Positions 43,670 to 50,882 of a stretch of DNA of 50,882 nucleotides are shown piece by piece (the first letter of the stretch is position 1; every line of letters starts with the position of its first letter). The translations under genes and the position numbers were made by a program. Below the pieces are notes generated by a model, which did not search any database, was not told the DNA's origin, and worked only from the letters and a program-made list of their open reading frames with translations. This DNA comes from an uncultured Acidobacteriota bacterium (GTDB lineage: Bacteria; Acidobacteriota; Terriglobia; Terriglobales; Acidobacteriaceae), in contig CAILAZ010000222.1 in NCBI GenBank assembly GCA_903832295.1, forward strand, positions 1 to 50,882, given 5' to 3'.

Positions 43670-45994
43670 ATGTTCATTTCTCGAAAACCGTTTTTGCTCC
43701 TGACGCTGATGGTGACCCTGGCAACTATGGCCGCGGCGCAGATGGTGTCTCCGGCGATGGACCGGGCGGGAGAACCGTTCTCCTACTTCAGCCGCCCGAC
43801 GGATGTGATCGGAGTGATGGACGCTCCCGAGGCGACGCTGGTGGGTCCGGAGGGATTCTTCTATACGGGCTTTGGCGAGTTGATGCTGTTTTCGGGGAAT
43901 CCGCCGTTTCCGCTGGCGCAGCGGGTAAAGACCTTGGAGCGCGGCTACCTGCCAATTGTGCATTACACCGTGCAGCGCATGGGAGTGGAGTACGAGGTGA
44001 CGGCCTTTGCAGCCACGCTGAATGGCGAGCCCGGAGGAACGCTGGTGGACTTTATCCGCGTGCACCTGGTGAACCGCAGCGGGCAGGCGCAGGTGGCATG
44101 GATGGGCGCGGCGATGCGCTACCAGAGCGAGGTGAACAATCCGGGCGGAGTGGCGGACAACCGCTTTGCGCGGCCGGTGGAGGGAAAGTATCCGGGCGAC
44201 TACCAGCAGGTGGGAGAGAAGTTCAATCCTGACTGGGTATATGGATTTGAGGGTGAGAGCTTTGTGCGCGGCGGAAAGGCGATGTACCTGTTTCCGGCGA
44301 ACGCCGAGAAGCACCTGACGATGAAGGAAGGGTACAACGAGGGCAGCGACCTGACAGCGCGCAAGCTGCCGGTGCTGCCGGGGACTCCCATGGGATACGT
44401 GCAATACCGGCTGCCGCTGGCGGCCGGGGCGGAGACCACGCTGGAGTTTCGCATCCCGGTGGTGCCGCTGGAGAGCGGTAGCCCGCAGATTGCGGCGGTG
44501 CGGAACGCGAGCTTCGATGAGTACCGGAAGAAGGTGATCGACGGTTGGGAGAAGATTCTGGCGGCGGGGCTGATGGTGGAGGTTCCCGAGGCGAAAGTGA
44601 ATGAGACCTTCAAGGCCAACCTGATCTACGACCTGATTGCACGCGACAAGCTGGGCGAGGACTACATCCAGACGGTGAACAAGTTTCACTACCACGCCTT
44701 CTGGCTGCGCGACTCCTCCTACATTGTGCGGATGTACGACCTGTCTGGCTATCACGAGTATGCGCGGCAGGTGCTGGACTTCTTTCCGCGCTGGCAGCAG
44801 GCGGATGGAAATTTTGTCTCACAGGGCGGGCAGTTTGACGGCTGGGGACAGACCCTGTGGGCTTATGGCGAACACTACCGCATTACCGGCGACCGGGAGT
44901 TTGCGGCCAAGGTGTACCCTGCGGTGCGCAAGGCGGTGGCGTGGCTGGAGACGGCGCGGGCGGGCGATGCGCTGCACCTGATGCCTTCCACCAAGCCGGG
45001 CGACAACGAAGACATTGAGGGACACGTAACCGGACACAACTTCTGGGCGCTGGCCGGACTGAAGAACGCGATTGCGCTGGCCGATGCGATGGGGGAGAAG
45101 GGCGATGCCGGCGACTTCCAGCACGAGTACGACGACTACCTGGCGGCGCTGAAGACGGCACTGGCCAAGGCAACGGCGACGACGGGGGGATATATGCCTC
45201 CGGGGCTGGACGGGCAGAAAGGGCAGGACTGGGGAAACATGCTGGCGGTGTATCCGGAGCAGGTGCTTGACCCTCACGACCCGCTGGTGACGGCAACGCT
45301 GGAGAAGACGCGCAGCAAGTATGCCGAGGGCATTATGACCTACGGCGACGGCCGCTGGCTGCACCACTACCTGACGCTGAAGAACACGGAGACAGAGACG
45401 ATCCGCGGCGACCAGGAGATGGCGGTGAAAGAGATCTACGCACTGCTGGTGCACACCAGTTCCACGCACGCGGGATTTGAATTTGCGATCAGGCCGTGGG
45501 GTACGCGCGACTTCAATTTGAATTTGACACCGCACGGGTGGTTCTCGGCGAAGTTCCGGGCGGCAGTGCGCAACATGATGGTGCGCGAAGAGGGCGACAG
45601 CCTGCATCTGCTCTCGGTGGTTTCGCCTCAATGGACAAGGCCGGAGACGACGATCACGGTGAAGCGCGCGCCGACCGGGTTTGGCACGGTGGAGTTCACG
45701 CTGAAGAACAGCGCGGGGCGCTCAACCCTGGAACTGGACACGAAGTGGCGGCAGGCGCCGAAGAAGATGGTGCTGCACCTGCCGTGGTACATGGATGTGG
45801 CCTCCGTGAAGGTGGACGGCGCGGCGGTGAAGGTGGAAGCGGCGCTCGAACTGCCGGCAAGTGCGAAGCTGGTGGAGATCGAGTGGAAGCCAAAACCGGG
45901 GACGCCGGGGCTGAACTATGTGACCGCCGTGGAGGAGTACAAGGCCGAGTTCCGCCGCCGCTATGAGAAGTTTGCGGAGACCGGGGAGAACTGA
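43670..45994 (+). CDS. Secreted six-hairpin glycosidase-like protein
   Basis: A 774-residue exported protein from ATG 43670 (GAGG upstream; ATGs at 43625 and 43652 lack one). Signal peptide about 1-24. An N-terminal beta-sandwich region (about 25-280) is followed by an (alpha/alpha)6 barrel: NKFHYHAFWLRDSSYIVRMY carries the acidic WLRDSS motif of six-hairpin glycosidases, then SQGGQFDGWGQTLWAYGEHY and EDIEGHVTGHNFWAL. A C-terminal beta domain closes it. It probably cleaves a glycan in the periplasm or outside. The GH family and substrate are not assigned. Confidence 0.78.
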   Translation: MFISRKPFLLLTLMVTLATMAAAQMVSPAMDRAGEPFSYFSRPTDVIGVMDAPEATLVGPEGFFYTGFGELMLFSGNPPFPLAQRVKTLERGYLPIVHYTVQRMGVEYEVTAFAATLNGEPGGTLVDFIRVHLVNRSGQAQVAWMGAAMRYQSEVNNPGGVADNRFARPVEGKYPGDYQQVGEKFNPDWVYGFEGESFVRGGKAMYLFPANAEKHLTMKEGYNEGSDLTARKLPVLPGTPMGYVQYRLPLAAGAETTLEFRIPVVPLESGSPQIAAVRNASFDEYRKKVIDGWEKILAAGLMVEVPEAKVNETFKANLIYDLIARDKLGEDYIQTVNKFHYHAFWLRDSSYIVRMYDLSGYHEYARQVLDFFPRWQQADGNFVSQGGQFDGWGQTLWAYGEHYRITGDREFAAKVYPAVRKAVAWLETARAGDALHLMPSTKPGDNEDIEGHVTGHNFWALAGLKNAIALADAMGEKGDAGDFQHEYDDYLAALKTALAKATATTGGYMPPGLDGQKGQDWGNMLAVYPEQVLDPHDPLVTATLEKTRSKYAEGIMTYGDGRWLHHYLTLKNTETETIRGDQEMAVKEIYALLVHTSSTHAGFEFAIRPWGTRDFNLNLTPHGWFSAKFRAAVRNMMVREEGDSLHLLSVVSPQWTRPETTITVKRAPTGFGTVEFTLKNSAGRSTLELDTKWRQAPKKMVLHLPWYMDVASVKVDGAAVKVEAALELPASAKLVEIEWKPKPGTPGLNYVTAVEEYKAEFRRRYEKFAETGEN

Positions 45995-46016
45995 CCTGCT
46001 CCGCACGGTACGGCAT

Positions 46017-46049
46017 CCCCCATTCGCCCGGCGGATGGGGGTATTCTTT
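46017..46049 (+). terminator. Intrinsic terminator after the glycosidase
   Basis: A long stem pairs CCCCCATTCG (from 46017) with CGGATGGGGG (to 46041), including one G-T pair, followed by TATTCTTT. It lies 22 nt past the stop codon. Confidence 0.8.
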
Positions 46050-46131
46050 ACCCGGACATTTGCCGGGGCGGGCCACCCGCGAGTCACCTCGCCACATCCC
46101 ATGGGATACATTCGCACGCCGAGGTCGTTCC

Positions 46132-46719
46132 ATGTCTGAAGCTCTGCCCGGCAAAACCAACGATCCGATCACGCCCGCTGCGGAAGCCCGTCCATTGCAG
46201 GGGAAAGCGCCTGTATGGGACCCGGTAACAGAGTCTCAGGATGAGGGCAGTCGGTTCGCGGAGCAGGCCGGAGGGGAATCGCATGGCCTTGCGGCAGAGC
46301 GCGGGGGAAGCGCTATGACGGGGACCGCTGAGCGCATTGGCGCCGTGGTGGGTACGGCCCAGCGCGAGGTGCGCAGACGCCTGGAACTGGTGCGTAATCC
46401 CGGACGGGTGATTCCGCTGACCGGTGCCTCCCAAGCAGAGCAGGACGTTGACCGGGGAACCATGATGATGGACGAGATCGAGCAGGATGTGGCCGACCTC
46501 CGCCGCCAGGCGGCCGACCGGCTCGATGAATGGAGCGAGGTTGCGCAAGAGCGTTTCCAGGAATTACGGCAGCAGGCACGGGCGGCCCTTGCGCGCTCCC
46601 GGGAACGCGCCCAGACGCTCGCCGATACCTATCCGCTGCAAACCATTGCCGCTATCGCCGGCGTCGGATTCGTCATCGGCATAGCGCTCCGCATGAGCAG
46701 GAGGCCGAAGCGTGGCTAG
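46132..46719 (+). CDS. DUF883/ElaB-like tail-anchored protein
   Basis: A 195-residue protein from ATG 46132 (GAGG upstream). The N-terminal half is disordered and polar. The second half is a charged helix (DEIEQDVADLRRQAADRLDEW, split, and ERFQELRQQARAALARSRER) ending in YPLQTIAAIAGVGFVIGIAL, a C-terminal TM helix followed by a basic RRPKRG tail. This matches the ElaB/YqjD (DUF883) plan of ribosome-associated, inner-membrane stress proteins. It is first of a three-gene envelope operon and overlaps the next gene by 8 nt. Confidence 0.72.
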   Translation: MSEALPGKTNDPITPAAEARPLQGKAPVWDPVTESQDEGSRFAEQAGGESHGLAAERGGSAMTGTAERIGAVVGTAQREVRRRLELVRNPGRVIPLTGASQAEQDVDRGTMMMDEIEQDVADLRRQAADRLDEWSEVAQERFQELRQQARAALARSRERAQTLADTYPLQTIAAIAGVGFVIGIALRMSRRPKRG

Positions 46720-47140
46720 CCGACCGAACATGTATCCACCGGAGAAGTCCCTGGCACAGGTGCTCAACGAGTTCAAAGAGGAACTGAAAGAGTTTGCCGC
46801 TACCCGGCTGGCCATGCTGCGCGCCGAGATGCGCGGCAAAATGGCGGCGGTGAGCGCAGCCCTGCCCGCCATTGTGGGCGGAGCGGTGCTGGTGCTGATC
46901 GCCCTGGCCTTCCTCTGCGTGGCGCTGGTGGCCGTGGTGGCCATGGCGCTGGGTGGCGGAGCAGGCGCCTGGGCGGCGGGTTTTGCCATCGTCAGCGGAA
47001 CCTTCTGGCTGATTGGCGGACTGGCCGTCTTTTTCGGAATCCGCAAGCTGAATGCGCGCAGCTTGAAACCGGAGCGCACCCTGCGCGTTCTGAAGCAGGA
47101 CCAGATCTGGCTGCAAAACGAGACGAGGAATCGCAAATGA
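46712..47140 (+). CDS. Holin-like membrane protein (DUF1469, phage holin superfamily III)
   Basis: A 142-residue protein starting at GTG 46712. An amphipathic N-terminal helix (VLNEFKEELKEFAATRLAML) is followed by two TM helices (about 50-78 and 84-108) with Gly/Ala-rich packing, then a basic tail. This is the DUF1469/YqjE family, often annotated as phage holin but common in chromosomes beside ElaB/YqjD genes. It overlaps both neighbours (8 and 4 nt), so the triad is co-translated. There is no phage context. Confidence 0.8.
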   Translation: MASRPNMYPPEKSLAQVLNEFKEELKEFAATRLAMLRAEMRGKMAAVSAALPAIVGGAVLVLIALAFLCVALVAVVAMALGGGAGAWAAGFAIVSGTFWLIGGLAVFFGIRKLNARSLKPERTLRVLKQDQIWLQNETRNRK

Positions 47141-47349
47141 CCACCCCACTCCCTTCTGATGATCTGGAGTTGCAGGCCGAAAACCAGCGGCGCAGGATCC
47201 ACGATTCCGTGAACCAGCTGCGCAGTACGGTTCGCGAGCGGCTGAACGTGCAGAAAGCGGCACGCGGCTATGTCTGGCGGGCTTCGGCGGTGGCCGGGCT
47301 GCTGGCCCTGATGGTGGGCTACGGGATCGGCGGCGCGTTTACCGATTGA
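47137..47349 (+). CDS. DUF3618-like small membrane protein
   Basis: A 70-residue protein with a helical polar N-terminus (ELQAENQRRRIHDSVNQL, RSTVRERLNV) and one C-terminal TM helix (about 49-67, ASAVAGLLALMVGYGIG). It resembles DUF3618/YqjK-type partners of DUF883 and DUF1469 proteins. The 4-nt ATGA overlap with the previous gene indicates coupling. The triad probably affects envelope stability or stress survival. Confidence 0.7.
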   Translation: MTTPLPSDDLELQAENQRRRIHDSVNQLRSTVRERLNVQKAARGYVWRASAVAGLLALMVGYGIGGAFTD

Positions 47350-47373
47350 GCACTACTAGGCGGTACTTTAGTG

Positions 47374-47388
47374 CATGTATGATACATG
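47374..47388. promoter_or_regulatory. Palindromic operator-like site upstream of the PilZ gene
   Basis: CATGTAT-G-ATACATG is a perfect 15-bp palindrome with a single central base, 25 nt after the DUF3618-like stop and about 155 nt before the PilZ start. It has the size of a dimeric repressor site. No regulator is assigned. Confidence 0.4.
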
Positions 47389-47544
47389 GCAGCTGTAGGG
47401 CTGAGTACCCTTCCAGTTACTGATAAATCATTGATTCGGGAGAAACTACGGTGCACTCCCCACTACCCCAACACTTCCCATTCGTGACATAATCCCTTTT
47501 TGGCGTTACTGAAGTCATTCAGCAGGCTTTTCACGGGAGATCAC

Positions 47545-47868
47545 GTGGACGACATTCGCACGGGCAGGCGATTTCCGGTAGAGTTACCCCTCAAAATCCT
47601 GGGAGATCGCGAGGTTCCCACGGGAAGCACCGCCAACATCAGCGCCGCCGGAGTCTATCTCTGGATCGAAGGTGGATTGGAGGTGGGCTCCTCCATCGAA
47701 TTTGAAATTACCATTCCCGGAGAGTCCATCGGTTCCGAAGAAAGTGTCCGGCTTCACTGCCATGGGCAAGTGGTGCGCTGCGACCTGGGTCCGGATGGGC
47801 GTACCGGTGTGGCGTGCATGATTGAGCGCTACGAGTTCCTGCGAACCGCCGAAGTCGGAGGCGAATAG
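47545..47868 (+). CDS. PilZ-domain protein
   Basis: From GTG 47545 (GGGAG upstream) the protein has 107 residues; a TTG at 47500 would add 15 with no ribosome-binding site. It is a single PilZ domain: RTGRRFPVELP supplies the RxxxR c-di-GMP motif (R5 and R9), and ANISAAGVYLWI matches (D/N)xSxxG. The beta-barrel strands RLHCHGQVVRCDLG and TGVACMIERYEFL follow. It should bind cyclic di-GMP in the cytosol. Its stop codon touches the start codon of the LuxR-type regulator, so the two act together. Confidence 0.85.
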   Translation: MDDIRTGRRFPVELPLKILGDREVPTGSTANISAAGVYLWIEGGLEVGSSIEFEITIPGESIGSEESVRLHCHGQVVRCDLGPDGRTGVACMIERYEFLRTAEVGGE

Positions 47869-48549
47869 ATGCTGAAAATAATTCTGGCTGACAATCAAGC
47901 GATCTTCCGCGCTGGTATTGCCAAGGTGCTGGCCGTGGAAGACGACGTTCGCATTGTTGCGCAGGCGCAGACCGTGGAACAGGCAATGATCGCCATCGAG
48001 AAGTTTCGCGGCTCGGTGATGATCTACGCCTCCAGCTTCCTTCCTGACACGGCGCGACTGGCTGCACTGGCGCGGGAATCCGGAATCCAGCTGGTGGTGA
48101 TCGCCGAGAACAGCGAACTGCCGGAGCGCTACCTGAACGCCGGGGTGCTGGGATTGATCTTCCGCTCGGTGGACGGCGCGGAGCTGCTGAAATGCGTGCG
48201 CAAAGTCAGCTCTGGAGAAGTGTACGTGCAGGACATGCGCGCCGTGGCGAGCAATTCGGACTCCGATGACTTTGTGGGAGCACGGGTGCGCGACCGCCTT
48301 ACCCCCAAGGAATTGAAGATTGTCGCCCTCATCGTGCAGGGCTTCAAGAACAAGGAAATTGCGGTTCAGCTTGGAACCACCGAGCAGGTGGTGAAGAATT
48401 ATCTGCGCAATGTTTATGACAAGATCGGCGTTTCTGACCGCCTGGAACTTGCGCTGTTCACCATTCATCACCGCATTCTTGCAGAAGCTGCCGCAGCCAG
48501 TGCTGCCACCATGCGGGCGACCCTGCCCAATCCCAGCGGCACTGCCTGA
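47869..48549 (+). CDS. LuxR/NarL-type regulator with degenerate receiver domain
   Basis: A 226-residue protein: receiver-like domain (1-120) and LuxR-type HTH (about 142-205, LTPKELKIVALIVQGFKNKEIAVQL, split, with TTEQVVKNYLRNVYDKIG). The receiver keeps the fold and D8, but the phosphoacceptor position is lost: where VLLDxxMP is expected the sequence reads VMIYASSFLP, with A54. The conserved Lys is Arg (LIFRS). It therefore cannot be controlled by normal aspartyl phosphorylation. The adjacent PilZ gene (0-nt gap) suggests control by cyclic di-GMP through protein contact. Targets unknown. Confidence 0.85.
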   Translation: MLKIILADNQAIFRAGIAKVLAVEDDVRIVAQAQTVEQAMIAIEKFRGSVMIYASSFLPDTARLAALARESGIQLVVIAENSELPERYLNAGVLGLIFRSVDGAELLKCVRKVSSGEVYVQDMRAVASNSDSDDFVGARVRDRLTPKELKIVALIVQGFKNKEIAVQLGTTEQVVKNYLRNVYDKIGVSDRLELALFTIHHRILAEAAAASAATMRATLPNPSGTA

Positions 48550-48568
48550 ATCCACTTTGGATAAAAAT

Positions 48569-48592
48569 AAGCGCGGCACCGTGGCCGCGCTT
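48569..48592. terminator. Bidirectional terminator
   Basis: AAGCGCGGC (48569-48577) and GCCGCGCTT (48584-48592) form a perfect 9-bp stem with a 6-nt loop. On the minus strand it is followed by ATTTTTATCC, on the plus strand by CTCCATTT. It separates two convergent regulator genes. Confidence 0.85.
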
Positions 48593-48615
48593 CTCCATTT
48601 GCTTCGGCGACGCCC

Positions 48616-48987
48616 TTAGTGGTGCGAGGCGCGCTCGCTGGCTTTCAGCAACTCATTCACAATGGTGACTAATTCTTCCGGATTGACCGGCTTCTCCAGG
48701 TAGAGATCCGCCAGCGGTTCGGCAGATTGATAGGCTTCCGCCACGTACCCGGAGACCACCACCACCGGCATGGTGGAGTGATTCTTGGCGGCCTGCACCA
48801 CGGCGCGGCCATTGCCATCGCCCAACCGCCAGTCGGTCACCACCGCGTCATAGACGTGGGTGCTCATCATTTCAATTGCTTCCCGGGCAGAGGTAGCAGG
48901 GGTTACGTCATGTCCAGCCTGTTCCAGAATTGCGCACTTCAGCTTTACTACGTGCGGTTCATCATCGATACACAAAATTCGCGCCAT
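48616..48987 (-). CDS. Single-domain response regulator
   Basis: A 123-residue receiver domain starting at ATG 48987 (AAGGA upstream). ILCIDDEPHVV carries the acidic pair, D52 in AVVTDWRLGDGNG is the phosphoacceptor, VVVVSGYV the Ser/Thr switch, and LYLEKPVNPEEL the Lys. There is no output domain, so it works through protein contacts in a phosphorelay. Its histidine kinase is not in the window. It is convergent with the degenerate LuxR-type regulator. Confidence 0.88.
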   Translation of the reverse strand: MARILCIDDEPHVVKLKCAILEQAGHDVTPATSAREAIEMMSTHVYDAVVTDWRLGDGNGRAVVQAAKNHSTMPVVVVSGYVAEAYQSAEPLADLYLEKPVNPEELVTIVNELLKASERASHH

Positions 48988-49103
48988 GGGATCCTTGGAA
49001 ATCATCTTCTGCGCTGCCCGGCATTGTTCGACCGGTTCGCAGTAATTGTCTGCGGGGGTAGCGCGCTTGTCAACCCGCTGACAGGCGCGCGCCCCCGGAA
49101 ATG

Positions 49104-50702
49104 CTAGAGCTTTCGGGCAATCGACTTGGCCTGCGTGAACAGCAGCAGGTAGTCAGGCCCCCCGGCTTTGGAGTCCGTTCCGGACATGTTGAAGCCGCCA
49201 AACGGATGCGCCCCCACCATGGCCCCAGTGCACTTTCGATTAATGTACAGGTTGCCAACATGGAACTCCTGCCGCGCCTGCTCGATGCGCTCCTCGGACT
49301 TGGTGAAGACCGCGCCGGTCAGGCCAAATTCGGTGTCATTGACAATGCGCAGCCCGTCGTCGAAGTTCTTGCAGCGGATGACGGCCAGCACCGGGCCGAA
49401 AACCTCCTGCTGTTCCAGCGTGTCGCCGGGTTTTACCTCGGAGATGATGGTGGGCTCGATGAAATATCCGTCGCGGCCCTCCACGGCCTTGCCGCCTGTG
49501 ATTAGCCGCCCGCCTTCCTCCAGGGCCTTGTCCACGTATCCCAGAATCGTTTTCATGGCGGTGGCGTTCACCACCGGACCCATGTTCGGATTTTCCTCTG
49601 CCGGGCCGACGGTCAACTTTTCGGCGCGGTCCTTGAGGCGCTCCACAAACTTGTCATAGACGCGCTCATCGACGATGGCCCGCGAACAGGCCGAGCACTT
49701 CTGCCCGCTGAATCCGAAGGCAGAGGCGATGACGCCGGTCACGGCCTCGTCCAGATCCGAGTCCGAATCGACCAGGATGGAGTCTTTGCCGCCCATTTCC
49801 AGAATGGTGCGCTTGATCCAAATCTGGCCGGGCTGAGCCTCGGCGGCGAGCTCGTGAATGTGCAGGCCCACTTCCTTGGATCCGGTGAAGGCGATAAAGC
49901 GCGTCTTGGGATGCTTGACCAGCTCATTGCCAAAGCCGCTGCCGCTGCCGGTCACAAAGTTGACCACGCCGTCCGGGATGCCGCACTGCTCCAGCACCTC
50001 GAAGAACTTTGCCGCAATGGCCATGGCGTCGCCGCTGGGCTTGAGCACCACGGTGTTGCCGCAGACAATGGCAGCCATGGTCATGCCAGCCATAATGGCC
50101 GAGGGGAAGTTCCACGGCGGGATAACTGCGCCGACGCCAAGCGGAATGTAACGCAGATCGTCCTGTTCGCCGGGAAGCTGAATCGGCGGCTGCGCCTTGT
50201 CCAGGCGCAGCGCTTCGCGGGCGTAGAACTCGGCAAAATCAATGGTCTCGGCGACATCGGCGTCGGCCTCGGCCCAGTTCTTGCCCACCTCAAACACCAG
50301 CCAGGCGCACCACTCGAACTTGCGCTCGCGCAGGGTGTGGGCGACGCGGAAGAGAAGCTCGGCGCGCTCGGTGACGGGGGTGCTCTTCCAGCTCTCAAAG
50401 GCTTTCAGCGCCGCCTCCATTGCCGCCGGAACCGTCTCTGCCCCGGCCTTCTGGAAGATTCCCACGACCTGCTCGGGATGCGAGGGATTGATCGACTGCA
50501 CCTTGGCCTCGCTGCGCACGCGGTGGCCGCCGATCACGTTTTCATACTCGCGTCCAAGCTGGCGGCGAACCTTATCCAGCGCCTCGCGCATGGCGCGAAC
50601 GTTATCCAGGCGGGTGAAGTCCACAAAGGGTTCGTTCTTGAAAACGGTGAGCGCGGAGCTCTCAACGGTAGTCGCTGCCACGGTGCTTTGTACGGTCGCC
50701 AT
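49104..50702 (-). CDS. 1-pyrroline-5-carboxylate dehydrogenase
   Basis: A 532-residue aldehyde dehydrogenase. The long N-terminus (FKNEPFVDFTRLDNVRAM) and the motif GREYENVIGG are typical of stand-alone P5C dehydrogenases (RocA/PruA type) of proline catabolism, which make glutamate with NAD+. E302 in ILEMGGKDS and C336 in SGQKCSACSR are the catalytic pair; the nucleotide loop is AFTGSKEVGL. The C-terminal MVGAHPFGGFNMSGTDSKAG is also characteristic. The proline dehydrogenase gene is not in the window. Confidence 0.93.
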   Translation of the reverse strand: MATVQSTVAATTVESSALTVFKNEPFVDFTRLDNVRAMREALDKVRRQLGREYENVIGGHRVRSEAKVQSINPSHPEQVVGIFQKAGAETVPAAMEAALKAFESWKSTPVTERAELLFRVAHTLRERKFEWCAWLVFEVGKNWAEADADVAETIDFAEFYAREALRLDKAQPPIQLPGEQDDLRYIPLGVGAVIPPWNFPSAIMAGMTMAAIVCGNTVVLKPSGDAMAIAAKFFEVLEQCGIPDGVVNFVTGSGSGFGNELVKHPKTRFIAFTGSKEVGLHIHELAAEAQPGQIWIKRTILEMGGKDSILVDSDSDLDEAVTGVIASAFGFSGQKCSACSRAIVDERVYDKFVERLKDRAEKLTVGPAEENPNMGPVVNATAMKTILGYVDKALEEGGRLITGGKAVEGRDGYFIEPTIISEVKPGDTLEQQEVFGPVLAVIRCKNFDDGLRIVNDTEFGLTGAVFTKSEERIEQARQEFHVGNLYINRKCTGAMVGAHPFGGFNMSGTDSKAGGPDYLLLFTQAKSIARKL

Positions 50703-50882
50703 GTAGTCCTCTCAAATATTGCTGTGCTGCTGCCGCAAACACCTTAGAGGGTTGCGGAACGAATGATTCTAACACTTCAATGCGAGCGAAGCTGGCTGGC
50801 CTGTATCCGCGCGGACTTCTGCCGGTGTGCGACAGAAGTCTCTCTCCGCGTGCAACCCGCAGCCGTGGGCTCGGATTCCTAA

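Noticed and set aside
46712-47140. Holin-like gene as a sign of a prophage
   Set aside because: The neighbours are DUF883- and DUF3618-like envelope genes with overlapping ends. No endolysin, capsid, tail, integrase or att site is present.

Overview
The window looks like chromosomal DNA of an acidobacterium, most likely family Acidobacteriaceae or a close relative. The grounds are the high GC content, a diderm gene set (LolA-like, HtrA, RND efflux), a small secreted DUF5818-type protein, a PafA-type phosphatase, a GH18-CE4-GT2 fusion protein and a membrane zinc-finger protein. Genus cannot be fixed from what is visible. There is no prophage, insertion sequence, CRISPR array or rRNA operon; this is housekeeping and accessory core genome.

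Layout. 1-1.0 kb: 5' part of a B12-binding radical SAM gene whose start codon sits at the foot of a perfect hairpin, then a solo CZB zinc-binding protein. 1.3-2.8 kb: a stand-alone acyl carrier protein and beta-ketoacyl-ACP synthase pair. 3.1-7.5 kb (minus): TPR/MerR-like protein, acyl-CoA dehydrogenase, MFS transporter and orphan ModA. 7.6 kb: tRNA-Thr(CGU). 7.8-8.6 kb (minus): a tiny secreted peptide coupled to a seven-helix membrane protein. 9-13 kb (plus): sufB-sufC-sufD-sufT, facing a DUF5818 protein and a minus-strand rhodanese-sufE pair, together an Fe-S/sulfur-transfer locus. 14.9-16.3 kb: HtrA protease. 16.5 kb: tRNA-Pro(UGG). 16.6-21.8 kb (minus): RND efflux adaptor, pump and a membrane protein.

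22.3-26.1 kb (plus): histone-deacetylase-fold amidohydrolase, metallo-beta-lactamase-fold hydrolase, PAS protein and ffh. 26.2-27.7 kb (minus): PIG-L deacetylase overlapping rnhB. 27.7-31.2 kb (minus): a 1151-residue GH18-polysaccharide deacetylase-GT2 membrane protein, divergent from a GT39-like membrane glycosyltransferase. 32.8-35.5 kb (minus): small unknown, LolA-like, small membrane protein and serS. 35.6-38.4 kb (plus): PafA-type phosphatase and pyrD. 38.5-40.5 kb (minus): zinc-finger membrane protein, walJ-like hydrolase and a BrnA-like antitoxin without a visible toxin. 40.6-48.5 kb (plus): small ORF, GNAT, unknowns, metallophosphoesterase, a large six-hairpin glycosidase, an envelope triad (DUF883-like, holin-like DUF1469, DUF3618-like), and a PilZ protein abutting a LuxR-type regulator with a degenerate receiver. 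48.6-50.7 kb (minus): a single-domain response regulator and P5C dehydrogenase.

The most unusual things are the GH18-CE4-GT2 synthase, the micropeptide/membrane-protein operon, two start sites buried in perfect hairpins, the chimeric antitoxin, the PilZ/degenerate-receiver pair, and a strand-composition (G versus C) switch that flips inside pyrD and suggests an inverted segment. All functions are read from sequence motifs only; no database search was run.
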